64,000 nt of DNA from Cercis canadensis (GCA_003255065.1 QAOA01007606.1:1-64000), one strand, 5' to 3'. Shown: positions 11,463 to 23,328, counted from the first letter of the stretch. The notes: generated from the letters alone by a model not told the origin. Numbers and translations: made by a program.

Positions 11463-11696
11463 AATAAGAGAAGAAGCAAGAATATATAACTGTTTCATTG
11501 TCATCCATTCGTAAACACATTTACAATTGTTTTAACTAGACTAAGGTGAGATTCAATGTAAACAAAAATATATTCAAATGATAAAATATTATTAAATATA
11601 ATAATTTCAAAGTTCATAATTAATAATTATTACAAAATCCAGTTAATGGTCGATAGTCTGATGCAGTTGGTGGCTCTAATCTTTAAATGATTGGCC

Positions 11697-12781
11697 TCTA
11701 AAGAAGTAGAAGAATGAAATGAAATGATCTTCAATATTGAAAGTATGGGTATATGTATACATTTACAGATATTAAAAAATATTCAAAAGATAAATCCTAA
11801 CGATAACTCTAAATCTATGTAACTATAATTCATTATTTGAGTCCCATTGAACAACTCTAGATATTTTAGGAGTTGTTTACATTAAGAGTTCTATCATGGA
11901 TGCAATAGATCTGTACTCTGCTTCTGTGTTGGATCTAGCTACACTTTGTTGTTTCTTGGATGACTAAGACAGTGCATTAGACCCCATGAAGACTAGATGA
12001 GCAAAAGTAGAGGTGCGGTCATTGGGATCTCCAACCCAATCCGCATCCAAAAAGCCAAAGAGATGAAGCTGGCAATTCTTTTTGAGATGGAGACTGAAGT
12101 GAACCACGTGTTTAGTTGACAGTTTTTGCTTAAGAGACATCAACAGAGTTCTAGATTTGTTGGCAAAGAGAGTATTGAGATGATTCCAAGCTTCTTTGGA
12201 AATGGTGGGGTGACCAAGAAGGGTGAGGACATTGGTTTCTAAGGAGGTGGTGATGACATACAAAATGAATTTGTCTTGACAGATCCATAGGCTAAATTCT
12301 GGATTAGGAAGAAGAGCACCATTAGTAGTGATGGTAGAGGGGAGACATGGTTTTTTACCATCTAAGAATGGCATAAGGTTGTGCCCATGAAATAGGGCAT
12401 CTACAAGGATTCTCCAAGTAGTAATTGTGTTGGTTAAGTTTAATTGGCAAGTGAGAGGACGAGAAGGAGATGAGGGTGGAAGTGGGGTAATGGGCAGTGG
12501 GGTTAACAAGGACATTTGGGAATGAAAAAGAGAATTCAATATTGCTAGCCATGGGAGAGTTGCTATTGATCGATTAGCTTTGATACCATAAAGAAGTAGA
12601 AGAATGAAATGAAATGAACTTAATCTTTATTATTGAAAGTGTGAATATATGTATACATTTACAAGTATTCAAAAGATAAATCCTAATGATAACTCCAAAT
12701 CTATGTAACTATAATTCATTATTTGAGTCCTACTAAACAACTCTAGATATTTTAGGAGTTGTGTACATTAAGAGTTCTATT
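11697..12781 (-). mobile_element. internally deleted Ty1/copia element
   Basis: Two similar LTR-like ends of about 195 bp (11698..11895 and 12590..12781) flank a ~690-bp interior on the minus strand. Just inside the right (5') LTR is the primer binding site TGGTATCAAAGC (complement of 12577..12588), the usual copia initiator-Met tRNA site. The interior holds only a gag start and an RNase H piece. At 12781 the LTR passes into unrelated sequence. Confidence 0.75.
11964..12552 (-). pseudogene. copia gag fused to RNase H remnant
   Basis: The minus strand starts with MASNIEFSFSFPN (from 12552) and, after an early frameshift, runs open from 12539 to 11964 (191 codons). Its first ~140 codons resemble the copia gag (UBN2-like) domain: a YxxW-type region, then TSKEAWNHLNTLFANKSRT-like sequence. 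Without any protease, integrase or reverse transcriptase it then jumps to FLDADWVGDPNDRTST, the classic copia RNase H DADWAGD block. About 3 kb of pol is therefore missing. It is non-autonomous or dead. Confidence 0.8.
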
Positions 12782-14139
12782 AGTCTCAAAAGTTATTTCC
12801 TATACCTAACTACCAACAAGACATATAATAGTATGTATGCAAATTAAAAGTTAACCATAAGTTATCACTACAAGAAAAATGGATTTTTCTATTTTTCTCA
12901 CGGGCTTTTCTCACAGAAGTAAATTCCATGAGAAAATCACTCAATTTCTCATAGATTTTCTCACAACAAGTGATTGTCAAGACTTTCTCATGGACTTTCT
13001 CACAACCAGGTCAGATTGTGAGAAATATTCATGAGAAAATCCGTGAGAAATAGTGTGTCGAGACAAATTCTCACGGACGTTTCTCACGGAATATAAAGCC
13101 GAGAGAAACATCCGCGAGAAGTTCGTGAGAAAAACAAAGAGAACGGGGCTAGAAATGTTTCTGACGGACACATACCTATGAGAAAATGTAGATTAGATTT
13201 GTAGTCATTTTTCTAATAGACATTTTCTAGGAGAAACGATCTTTTTTCGTGAAAAACAAAACACATTGTTTCAATTAAGTGGAATTTTGAAAATATGTTT
13301 CTCACAAACAAAATGTCAGTGAGAAATCTAGGTTTTATTCTCTCCCTCTACCTCCGTGATACAATCTCTTTTCTCTCTCTCTCTCATTCGACCCTAAGCC
13401 CTAAATCAGAAATCCCCCACTTTCAAAACTGCTAGCTCACCTCTAGTGGTGTTTCCTTCTCGGTGGACGATGGTGATTCCCTCTTTGATCTCTTTAGTTG
13501 GTCCTTCCTCACTCTTTGTCACTCTCATATTCTCTCTCTCTCTTTCTCTTTGTCGTTATTAGATTCCCATTTGAGCTTCATTGTTTCTTATGGCTTTTGT
13601 GTTCTATTGGGTTTTTCTGAATTGTTGATTTAATTAATGAAATTTGATTGGTTCTATAGAGATATGCATTGCAATTTGGATTCTCCATTTTTTTTTTTGT
13701 CTCTCTTGAATTCTTTGAGCTTTATTGTTTGTTATGGCTTTTGTGTTCTATTAGTTTAGGTGAATTATTGATTTAATTTCATATGATCTCGTTCTACTGG
13801 GTTTTTTTGAATTGCTAATTTATTTTCATATGATCTAAATAGTGGCTTGTTTAATTTCTTTTGATTCGTTGTTTTAATGACCAATTGGAGGCTGTTTGTG
13901 GTATATTTTGAGTTAGCTGTAGGTATTTTTCATGTTATTTTGATACTTGTTTGAGGGCAGCTTTAGGTATTGTTGTGAAACCGTTTAAGGTTGTTAGGGC
14001 CATTTCATACCTATACTATTGTGTTTAGGTTGGATTTGGAATAGATTGCTAATTTGTTTGGGTTTTTGTGTAATTGTGTCAAAATTTGAATTCCTGCATT
14101 ATTCTAGGTTTAGGGAAGGCTCTGCCAAATTTTTGGTAG

Positions 14140-14370
14140 GGGAGTAGGGATTTAGGTTTAGGATTTATGGTTTAGGGTTTGTGATATGAGATTTGAGGTT
14201 TAGGATATAGGGTTTAAGGTTTGAGTTTATGGGGTTTTAAGGTTTAAGGTTTAGGGATACAAATTTAGGAGTTTAAGGTTTATGGGGTTATGGTTTTGGG
14301 GTTTAGGATTTAAGATTTAGGTTTAAGGGTTTAGGGTTATGGAGGTTTGGGGTTTAGGGTTATGGGTAGA
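14140..14370 (+). repeat. degenerate telomere-like TTTAGGG tract
   Basis: Dense ggtttagggtttatgg-type words with many interruptions, inside the leader or intron region of the CACTA gene; a weaker stretch follows at 14540..14690. It is too irregular and too internal to be a chromosome end. Confidence 0.7.
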
Positions 14371-14741
14371 ATACTTTTTTTTTGTATGATGTAGAATTAG
14401 TTTTGTAATTTTTATTTGTACAACTAGCTAATTTTAAGTTATAGAATAAATGTTTTTTTTTTTTTTGTGATTGAGTTTCTATATAATTGTGTGAAAATTT
14501 TAATTCTTGGATTGTTTAAGTTTTAAGGGAGACTTTGCCAAATTTTTGGTTTAGGTTTTAGGGGTTACGAATGAGGCTTTAGTAATTTAACACTATGATT
14601 TAGGTTTTAGGATTTGAGGTTTTGGGTTTATTGATTTAGGTGTTAGCTGTTAAGGTTAGTGCTTTAAGGGTTTATTGATTTAGGGGTTAGTGATTTTATT
14701 GTATTAATTATTTCCTTATTAATATTTAAATTATATGACAA

Positions 14742-17662
14742 ATGTTAAACAATCGTAGGCATTCATCTCTAGCATCTGTTCCCTCTAGGAAGGACAAAGG
14801 GAAGACTATTACTTGGGCTTCTCAAACAGAGCCAGTTGTGACTTTGTTTATGCCAACCCTGGGGTTAGCGCACACATTGTCGCCCACTGCAACATATGAG
14901 GGGTACTCAGGAGCCGCTACCCCAGGATCCGCATCATCGGCTGCTAGAGGATCGTCGCATGCCAATTCGGTGATTTCAGACTCACCATTGCTCGACTTCA
15001 GAGCGGCTGATGGTCAGATGTGGATTTGGTCACAAGGGAAGAAGGAGTAAGTTAATTCTAATACTTAGCTCTGATGAAAGTTTTTAGGATTTATAGTTTT
15101 TTATTTCATACTAATAACAATTTATTCTCTTTGTGCAGCTTTACTTCTTCGAAGGAGCCTGTTGACGGGTGCCGAACCGTACAAAATTAAACTACTAATT
15201 GTAACTAAATTGTAGTATAGGATGCAACCAGTGTCGTCTCCCAAGGATTCACCAGAACAACTAATCTTTTAAGAACTTAAGCAAGAACAGAATAAGTGGG
15301 GTTTTTGTGTTGAATGCAATATACTAAGAATTAAGAAAGCAATAAACTGAATTTATCAAATAAGAGAAAACGCAATCAACTCAAGCAGGCAACCAAACTC
15401 TAATCCATCCTTGTTCACTAAAGATAACCTAGATCTGATTTAATTCTTGGTTAAGTGTTACCTGGAACCCCTAACAATAACACTTAGAATTCCTACTGAT
15501 TTACCAATCAGGATTCAATTAATCATGGAATTAAGACTCTAGGCAACCGCTCTATATCACTAAATCCAGATTAATTTAATAACCGAATTATCCAAGTTAA
15601 CCATATATTAAAGACCTTTAAAGTATGATTATCAATCTGATTACTGTTATGAATCTAATCAACCGATTTAAATTCATACAACTCATGCAATCAAAGTACC
15701 ATTCAATCACATGAAGAAGGGGAGAAGCAGTAATTCAAATTAAATTAAATCAAACCCGGTTGAAGCATAGGAACTCTGGATTGTCAAGTTTGGCTCCTCT
15801 TGAATTGATTACAAACGAACTTAGCCCTCCATTGAAGGCTTAAACATAAGGCAAAAGTAGAAAAACGAACTCAGAAAATAGGAGGTAGTAGCAGCTCAAG
15901 GAATTTCGTATCTCTCTGGTTGTGTATGGTTTGCCTCAACAACTTGAGGATATATACTAGTTGGCTACCTCCTCTAGGTTTCCTAATGGTTTCCTAATTA
16001 CAAAATAAACCTAGTTTCCTAAATTATTAATGGTAAAAAATATGATCAAACCCTACTGTCATGTGTGCTGGCCCAATAAGTAGATGTTGGCCCAAATAAA
16101 CATGTTCTGGTCCAATAAGCAGCCTTAAGGAAAGGAATCAGTCAATGCTGGGCGGAGCAGAAAATCTGGACTGCTTGCATGCGAATTTCAGTTGTCCAGA
16201 TGCGAGAATCAACTTCTGGAATCTACATATGAAATGTGTCATTTTCTGTCAGCTTTCCAACTAAACTAGAATCACATAATCGGACATCTGTAGCAAAAGA
16301 TAAGGTGAAAAACGTAAGCAGTGCCAGAATTTAACAGTTAAGCAATTAAAATCTACAAGCACCAAAAAATCCAAATCTACAAAACATGTCTAAAGGCCAT
16401 AAAAATCACTAGAAACATACACTAAAAGACTAAGTATAAGGGAAACAAATAGTGTAAAATAATGTCTTATCACCTGTCCATTACCTTTCGATTATTTATT
16501 AGTAAAAATATGAGGACGCTTGGCTGGACTTCACCTCTGTCCCTGATGAGGTGAAGAAACTTTGGTTGACAGAGTTCAAGATAAATATTTTAGCTTTAGG
16601 AATTTTTCTTTATGCAAAACTAACTTCATTTTAATGTTCACTAATCTTGATCTTTTGTTTTGTAACGTAGAGAAAATGTGTCTGGGACTCACAGTTTAAA
16701 AGCCAGATTTGTAAAATCTGGCAATCAAAATGCACGGACAACACTGGCACCTCCTTTGGAGACATTAGGATGTGAAAGACGAAGGGCGAATGATTGTCGC
16801 CTAACGTGCTAGATGCCCTGATAGCTAAATGGGTCTTCGAATAGTACAAGGCAGTCTCGGACCAGAAGAGGAAGAACCGGTTCTTGGATAAGGACTAGGC
16901 CTATCACAGGGGTAGTTTAATAACCATCTCCGAACAAAAACGAAGGCTGGTAAGTTTTTGATTTAATTACATAGTTTAATTTTAGATATGTTTAAAAATT
17001 ATGTTACTTTATGTTCACTGATGGTTGAGTTTTTTTGTAGACGAAGGAGTTGGGGAGAGAGCCTAACACATCAGAGGTCTTTCGTCTCCTTTAGCACAAT
17101 GCCAACAAGGGCTAGGTCCATCCACAGGCTCAGTCTACTTATGTAAGTATTTTTGAAGTTCTTTAATCTTTATGTCAATTAATTATATGTATGTATTTCG
17201 TACTAACTTTATTCTTTTATCTATACAGATTGAGTTTGAGAGGCCTTGGTCTACGAGCCAGGCCCAGTCCTCTTTTTCTTCTGTGAACGATAACGAGATA
17301 TGGCTCGATGTTGTTGGTGGCAAGAACAAGAAAGGTCGGGTTTATGGCATTGGCTTTAAAGCTGATGTGTTGGACTCAGCCCAACCACATGGTACCTAGC
17401 CCTCCGAGTAGCAAGATCCTTGCCTATTGGAGATGATGACACATATAGCCTCCCTGACGCAGCAGGTCCAGGAGCTGAACCAGCTCAACACAATGGTCCA
17501 AGTTCTTGAGGTCTCCAACACATCCATAGAGTAGCTCGCTGCAATGTTGGCTCATCTACTCCAGCAAGGTCAGGGTGTACCATTTGCTACGGCCCCACAG
17601 CTTCCAACTGACGATGATGATGATGCAATCAAGGACTTGGGAAGCGACGACAACAAATATTA
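14742..17662 (+). pseudogene. CACTA TnpA-like plant transposase (Transposase_24), broken
   Basis: The first exon is 14742..about 15042, with a good donor (GGA|GTAAGTT). The acceptor is near 15138, but that exon is split by the solo LTR at 15163..16472. Coding resumes with a W/Y-rich block at 16480..16580 (LDFTSVPDEVKKLWLTEFK), then 16670..16930 (KWVFE.YKAVSDQKRKNRFLD, with stops), 17040..17130 (ELGREPNTSEVFRLL then a stop) and 17225..17662 (EIWLDVVGGKNKKGRVYGIG, ending DDDDDAIKDLGSDDNKY). That order is typical of the plant Ptta/En/Spm Transposase_24 family, which binds element ends. Several in-frame stops and the insertion make it non-functional. Confidence 0.82.
15163..16472. mobile_element. 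1310-bp solo LTR inserted in the transposase gene
   Basis: It begins TGACGGGTGCCG and ends TGTCTTATCA (TG..CA), with a perfect 5-bp target duplication cctgt at 15158..15162 and 16473..16477. There is no internal domain, PBS or second LTR, so it is a solo LTR left by recombination. Around 16065..16125 it carries three ggcccaa/ggtccaa words. It interrupts a coding exon of the host CACTA gene. Confidence 0.88.
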
Positions 17663-17873
17663 GGACTTAGGGATTTGTATTGCAATTATTTTTTCATTGT
17701 ATAAATTTTTTTATTGTTATTAAATTTGATTAAGACATTTTTTCTATTTCTATATTATTTATTTCATTTTTATTTTAATATATCATGCATTTCATTACAA
17801 TTAATAATTAATTGTTTAGAACCAAAAAATAGTCATTTTTTAGTCCAAAAAAAAAATTGAGAAATTTCTCATA

Positions 17874-20780
17874 GTAGATACCGTATTTTGTCCGAGCTAT
17901 ATTTCTTAATTTAGCTGAAAAATATAAAAAAAAATGTATAAAATTATTTACTTTTTATTCTTTTCAACTTTTACTTGGAGTCTTGATTTAAGTAAATTTT
18001 TAATGCACTTTTTTTTTTAAAAAAAAGGTCTGTTTCTTTTTATAAGTAAAAAAATAAAATGCAAAAAAAGAAGATATACTTTAATCGAATTGCATGTAGC
18101 ATAATCCAATGTATTTCAAGAGGCCAATGCTTTGAATGATGTAAGTATTAAGCCCAATAGTCTCAATCTCATTAAAATAATTTGTCCAAGCCTAATCGCT
18201 TATTAATGTATAGCCCATTTTCTTTTTTGAGCCCAAATATCTTGATCCAAGTGGAGTATCCAAACCCAAGACCCATTTTTAGTTATGCTCCATTTACAAG
18301 AGTAGAATCCTAGCCACTTTGGGAGAATGGAACACATTTTTATTCTTCATCCTCTCCTCTCCCTCTTCATCTCTTTCCCACACTCTCCATTAAATCTTTG
18401 ATTCCTAAGTCTTCATTCCATTTTTCTAACTTCCCATAGTTTATTTTGATCATTATTCACCCCCTTCACATGTTCCATCAGCTTGGATAAGGCAAGACAA
18501 CACCTATTGGGAGAAATTGATGCTTGAATCTAAGGGTTTGCATGAATTTTTGAAGGTGGAAGGGCTATCCACTTTGATTCTTGACACAATTGGGTAATGA
18601 CTTTCTTCTACTTCTTAACTCCTTGAACACGCATATAATTTTTGCAGCTACATTTTTTGGTGCTTAGAGGCTTCATTATACATGTTTCTAGTTGAAATTA
18701 GCTTCTTGGATGGTTATAATATGACCTAGGAGCATGTTCACATGTATTTTTATTGATTTGGAATCACTTTAAGGCTCTTTTTACAAGTGATTTTGAATAT
18801 TGATTTCTGTCTTTAAGGTGTTTGATAAAATGCATGTGTGATGTTATGCTTGAATTTGGCTTTGCTTCTAAAGTGTTATATCTTTTATTTAGCTATTGAG
18901 ATTATGACATGAATTGAGTGCCTTAGATTCATTATTTGAGTATGTATTGCATCATGATTTATTCATACTTTGCATTGGAGCATAATTTGTAAATCATGCC
19001 CAACATTGACCTTTGTGTGATGTTTCATGCATAACTCAAGCTATATACAACCTTTTCATGAGCTTTGGCTTTTGTTAGAACCCTAAGATGCATATCTTGT
19101 ATGTATATAAATTTCATATTTTTTTTTCATGTCTCATGTGCTCATAGTTTTAATTTGAAAATAGCTATTTTAACTGTACTGTGAAATTGTTAGTCCAACA
19201 CTGGCAGTGGTCGGTCTGTTGACCATAACTTCAGTTTTACAACTCCAAATGACATGTTTCTTGTCTTGTTATAACCCTAAGATGTGTATCTTACATGTAT
19301 ATAAATTTCATATTTTNTTTTTTTTTCATGTCTCATGTGCTCATAGTTTTAATTTGAAAATAGCTATTTTAACTGTACTGTGAAATTGTTAGTCCAACAC
19401 TGGCAGTGGTCGGTCTGTTGACCATAACTTCAGTTTTACAACTCCAAATGACATGTTTCTTATCTTGTTATAACCCTAAGATGTGTATCTTACATGTATA
19501 TAAATTTCATATTTTTTGCATTTTTCATTTGCTCATATTTTTAATTTTAAAATGGCTGTTTTAACTATACTGTGAAATTGTTAGTTGATTCTGGCAGTGT
19601 TCTGTTTTTTGGCCATAAGTTGAGTTAGGGAGCTCATTTTTGTATGATTTTTGATCATTTAGAACCATAAGATATTTTTCTATGTCAACTAGAATTTTGG
19701 GGTCAAATTGCATTGGCATGCATTCTCAGATTTCTTTACAAGTTTCCCCTATTTTATGTTTTGTTTTCTGTCTTTGTTGTTCTATTTTTCTTTATTTTGC
19801 CTTGTGTTTACTTGCTATCCTTTCTTATTTTTTAGAACCATTTGCATGCTAATTAGGAGTGTATGTTCATTGCCCTGTTTAATAAATGTTGTTGCCTTAC
19901 TTTGCATGTCATTTTCATGGTTTTATTTTGACTTTTAATGGCTGCCACATGTGCTTTAGTATTGTATAGCATTTTATTATAAGTTGACATGTTCATTGCT
20001 TTATCTTGTCATTTATTGTGATATGTTGTGGCTGCTCAATTGCTTATGCATATGTGACCTTTAATTTCTTATTTAGAGCCTACTAATGTGTGTTCCATGT
20101 AAGAGGGAGTCACAATCCTTGGGCCATTAGCAAAACCCTAAGGCGATTCGGAGGCTCGGAGAGCGTTTGTTTATTTTGATTACATTTTTCAATTATGTAC
20201 CACTCCCCTATTGGACAAGGACAAGTGTTGTAATACTTAAAATCATATATTTGCATAGCATTTAGGAATATGACTATTCGCTTAGTATCCATAGGCCCCT
20301 TACCTATCATGGAGGGATAGTTCGATCCATCTATATATCAGGTGGCCTACCCTATTGTTCCTAGGTAAGGATAAGTGCCACCCGGGAGGGCAGCATATAC
20401 GAGGAACGGGTGAAAGGATTTAGAGCACGTTAGTTGCATGCATTTCATGTTTAAATTTGCTGTTAATATTCTTATTTACTTGTATAGTTTATTATTCGAG
20501 GGATGAATTAAAGCATTTTTGGGCATTTTATGATTCGTACAACTAATTTCGGGTAACCGTCTTTTAGATGGATATTATTGGGTGCCTAACACCTTCCCCA
20601 TGCACAAATTGACTCCTAAACCCTCTCTGGTTCACAGACCATTTTTTTAATTAATTAAAAAGGGATTTTCTAATTGTTTCCCATTTTTCTAATACAATTG
20701 GTGACGACTCCTAGTTTTCTTTTTGAAAAAAAAATATTTTTTTAAGTCCGCCATTCGTGTCATAGCAATCTTCGGATATG
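17874..20780 (+). mobile_element. Tat/Ogre-like LTR fragment nested in the CACTA element
   Basis: CACTA 3' sequence (as at 7980..8030) is interrupted here. The insert starts gtagataccgtattttgtcc and near its end contains gggtaaccg, gggtgcctaacaccttccc and ttggtgacgactcc. The same set, in reverse orientation, marks the solo LTR at 30144..33250, so they belong to one family. A C/T-rich leader-like region lies at 18340..18420. I could not define exact ends or a target duplication. No coding domain is present; the 76-codon ORF at 19708..19938 is T-rich and unconvincing. Confidence 0.7.
19096..19700 (+). repeat. ~200-bp tandem repeat within the LTR, with single-N junction
   Basis: Three units carry gctcatagttttaatttgaa and ggtcggtctgttgaccataa or relatives. 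Units 1 and 2 are almost identical and meet at a single N (19317). Unit 3 is clearly diverged. So the tandem array is probably real, but the first duplication may be an assembly join. Confidence 0.7.
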
Positions 20781-21160
20781 AGAAATTCTGGGAGACTTTT
20801 TTTCAATATTTCTCATGCCAAAACTAAGTCTGTGAGAAATTTTCTCATGGAAAACAATTTCGTGAGAAATTTGGTTTGTCACGCAAATTTTTCTTGCGTC
20901 CCAAAATCCGTGAGAAAGTCTGTTATGGGAGTTTTCTCACAGATTTAGTTCGTGAGAAAATACCTATTTTCTTGTAGTGTATGTTGGATCAATAATGACA
21001 ATGGGAAAATCAATGCTGTTGATTAAAACAATTTCGATTCATTCACATCATATTTGCCAATCACTGCTTAATATTTTCCCACCAATCATTGTCTGTGTTC
21101 ATGTTTATCAACGTGCATAGTATTTAACAAGGTCAAATTGAGAATGCGCTATTTTTGTAG

Positions 21161-21191
21161 GTGTGCAGTACCTTGATGAGAACAGGAAACT
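21161..21191 (+). pseudogene. GIF/SSXT exon fragment, copy 2 (truncated)
   Basis: After tttttgtag the sequence codes VQYLDENRKL, then is broken at 21191 where agggcctgtttgctttgg (MITE-like end) starts. The flank from 20983 matches 8221..8423. Confidence 0.65.
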
Positions 21192-21480
21192 AGGGCCTGT
21201 TTGCTTTGGCCATTTCCTGTTTTCATTTTCAGTGAAAACAGAAAATGAGCTTGAAAATGCGTTTGGTTGAATTTAACGAAAATGTTTTGTTGAAAACATT
21301 TCTTAAATTGGGCCCAAATCTGGAAAGAAAAAAAAGTTGTTTTCAATGTTTTCTTTTCAAATTCTTGAAAACAGGAAATGAAAAAAATGAAAACACTAGT
21401 AAATTTGTAATTATAATGAAAACAATGAAAATGTGGTGGCATTTTTGTAAATATAATGAAAATAGGTTTTAAGTGTTTTC
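21191..21480. mobile_element. possible hAT-type MITE
   Basis: The start tagggcctgtttgctttggc is typical of hAT-family MITE ends, and the body is rich in gaaaac/gttttc words in both orientations. It sits exactly where the GIF-like exon is broken. I did not find a convincing matching right end or target duplication. Confidence 0.35.
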
Positions 21481-21685
21481 TTCTCATCGTCCCGATGGTT
21501 CTGCAGTTCAAGCGTGAACCATTTCTCTCTTAAAGTCTCGTGGTTCTTTCCCTAAATCATCCAAGTTCATTCTTTTCTCAAGTGGGGACTACATGGTTCC
21601 CATTTATATGTTTTGATAAGTAACCTCGTTAAGCTGAATTGCTATTAGTCAATCTATTCTACTTGAGAGTTGAGACAGAGAAGAG

Positions 21686-21733
21686 ATGGCTTTGGTCGGA
21701 GAGGCATTTCTTTCTGCTTCTATGGAGTTCAAA
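21686..21733 (+). pseudogene. NLR (RPP13-like) N-terminal fragment
   Basis: An ATG after a purine-rich leader opens the reading MALVGEAFLSASMEF, which matches the conserved start of RPP13-like coiled-coil NB-LRR resistance proteins (MA.VGEAFLSA). The frame leaves the family after about 15 codons and soon stops. It looks like the first codons plus leader of an NLR gene, cut off. Chance similarity is possible given the short length. Confidence 0.5.
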
Positions 21734-22200
21734 TGTTTTTCTTCCCACTCCTTTTTTTGATTTTTGTTCTCCAAGATGCTAATCTTGATGAAATATTTGG
21801 TGTATTTTTCCCATCTGAGTATTGCAATCAATAATTTTAATTCTTTGTTTGCATGTGACTTTCGGTGTTGCCCAAGATAAAAAAGTTATCCTAGAAGAAA
21901 GCTAATCGTGATCTTAGGATTTGGACTTTTCGGAACTGTTCGAATTGAGCGTTGATTGTGGTTCTGTTTCCCTTTTCTTTACTATTTTCCTTATGGGTTC
22001 CTTTGCCCCTACTTTCCCTATGGAAAGGGAGAGGGTTTAGTTGGACTTAGTTTGTTTCCCAATAAATGTTGAAGAGTTATGTAATGTTTTGCTTGATTAG
22101 GCTATTTTTTTTCTTTTAAAATTTCGTACAATTGAGCGTTCTTTGTGGTTATTGTTTCTCTAATTCCTTGTTTCTTCTGGTTATTGGTTATATCAAGCAG

Positions 22201-22565
22201 GTTACAATCTGAATTTTGATCACTTTGATGGAAATATATGCTTGGACATTCTTCAGGTAATCTGAAATGGCATGACACTTGGAACAGATTGATTTATAAT
22301 TTTACCCATTGCATATGATTTTCTTTTGTCCTCTTTGCCTATAGGATAAATGGTCTTCTGCTTATGATGTGAGAACAATTCAGCTATCTATTCGAAGTCT
22401 GCTTGGAGGTAAACTTAAAATGCAAAACTGATTTTTTAATAAAATGCTGCTTGAGACATCTGATGGCCCTTACATTTCTTTTCTTTTTTCTGTTTTCATA
22501 AGTAGAGCCAAACATAAATTCGCCGCTAAATACGCAAGCAGCACAGCTTTGGAGCAATCAAGAAG
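22201..22565 (+). pseudogene. ubiquitin-conjugating enzyme E2 (UBC19/20, UBE2C type), three exons only
   Basis: Exon a (22201..22256) follows acceptor caagcag and codes a diverged HPNVD region then GNICLDILQ, which contains the catalytic cysteine. Exon b (22345..22408) codes DKWSSAYDVRTIQLSIRSLL. Exon c (22506..22565) codes EPNINSPLNTQAAQLWSNQE. Phases match across both introns (G|AG joins b to c) and all the splice dinucleotides seen are canonical. This is the C-terminal half of the UBE2C family, the E2 that works with the APC/C in cell division; that role is family knowledge. The N-terminal exons and the last exon are absent: 22640 onward is a repeat also found at 38098. It is a truncated copy with little coding decay, so capture or duplication may be fairly recent. 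Confidence 0.85.
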
Positions 22566-22639
22566 GTAATAATTGTTCATACCTCTTTGCTATATAAGTG
22601 GTGAGGATTTTTATAAATGGTAAGTGACTAAAGGCATTT

Positions 22640-22765
22640 TTGCTTGCCGGTCAACTACTTTCCGCATTCATATCATCAATGTGGTTCTTGCTTGAAAAGC
22701 GTATCGTCCTGCTACAGTTGATGCTGTGTGGGTTCAATACCATCGGCATCTCGAGGGGATTTGTG
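22640..22765. repeat. short dispersed repeat shared with 38098..38200
   Basis: The block with gcattcatatcatcaa, cgtcctgctacagttgatgc and catctcgaggggat is repeated upstream of FAR copy A. A single N lies at 22849 in a following A-rich tract. Confidence 0.65.
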
Positions 22766-22848
22766 TTAATGTGTCCAATACTTTTCATTTTTATTTTATT
22801 TGTCTTAAATAACAAGAAAGGAAACCCTAAAAATACAAGAAAGAAAAA

Positions 22849-22849
22849 N
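22849..22849. other. single-N assembly join
   Basis: Single N in an A-rich tract, with aaatacaagaaagaaaaa on the left and caaaaaaatac on the right. It is probably an unresolved low-complexity overlap. Confidence 0.5.
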
Positions 22850-23328
22850 CAAAAAAATACAAAAAAAAAAAAAAAAAAAAAAGCAGAGATCGGCTAAAAT
22901 AGGAACTAATTTTATCAATCCAAACTGGTGGTAAGTCTTCAGAACTCTACTAATGTCCATGTTAGGTCTCAGGATAAGAAGTATTTCAATTGTGTATCTA
23001 TCATGTTATTAAACAACTCAAGATTTGACATATAACAAGCAACAACTACCTATAAAATTAATTAAAATAGTGTTGCACTTGAATCCATCTCAAAAATTAT
23101 TGCCTATACCTGCATGCAAGATGTAATTGCTAAACAATATCTTATGTTTGGTAGCATAATGACCAGTCAATGCTCTTGAGATTAAAACCATATTCATCAT
23201 TCACTTTAGCATCCCTTTCTTAATTACCCATCAAGCAAATTCTGCACTAATGATGTGATCAAAGTGTTTCTTATTCAACTATGTCGAATTAATTAGATAC
23301 AGACTCATAAAATGAGCTGTTGTTGCAG

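Larger units (their letters stand above)
12866..20979 (+). mobile_element. CACTA (En/Spm) transposon, 8.1 kb, with nested LTRs
   Basis: The left end is CACTACAAGAAAAA (from 12866) and the right end TTTTCTTGTAGTG (to 20979), perfect 13-bp inverted termini. Both sides carry the 3-bp target duplication tat (12863..12865 and 20980..20982). Both subterminal regions (12890..13330 and 20775..20965) are packed with ttctcacgga/ccgtgagaaa motifs in both orientations, the expected transposase binding array. The interior has one TnpA-like (Transposase_24) gene in pieces and no visible TNP2 transposase. Two LTR insertions (15163..16472 and about 17874..20780) account for roughly half of its length. Confidence 0.92.

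Noticed and set aside
12890..13330. CRISPR-like array from the repeated ttctcacgga words
   Set aside because: Words are short, in both orientations, irregularly spaced and next to CACTA termini; the genome is a plant. They are transposase binding repeats.
14140..14370. A telomere or chromosome end
   Set aside because: Repeats are degenerate, short and lie inside a CACTA element with sequence continuing on both sides.
19708..19938. Hydrophobic 76-codon ORF
   Set aside because: T-rich sequence of an LTR, no start context and no homology recognised.
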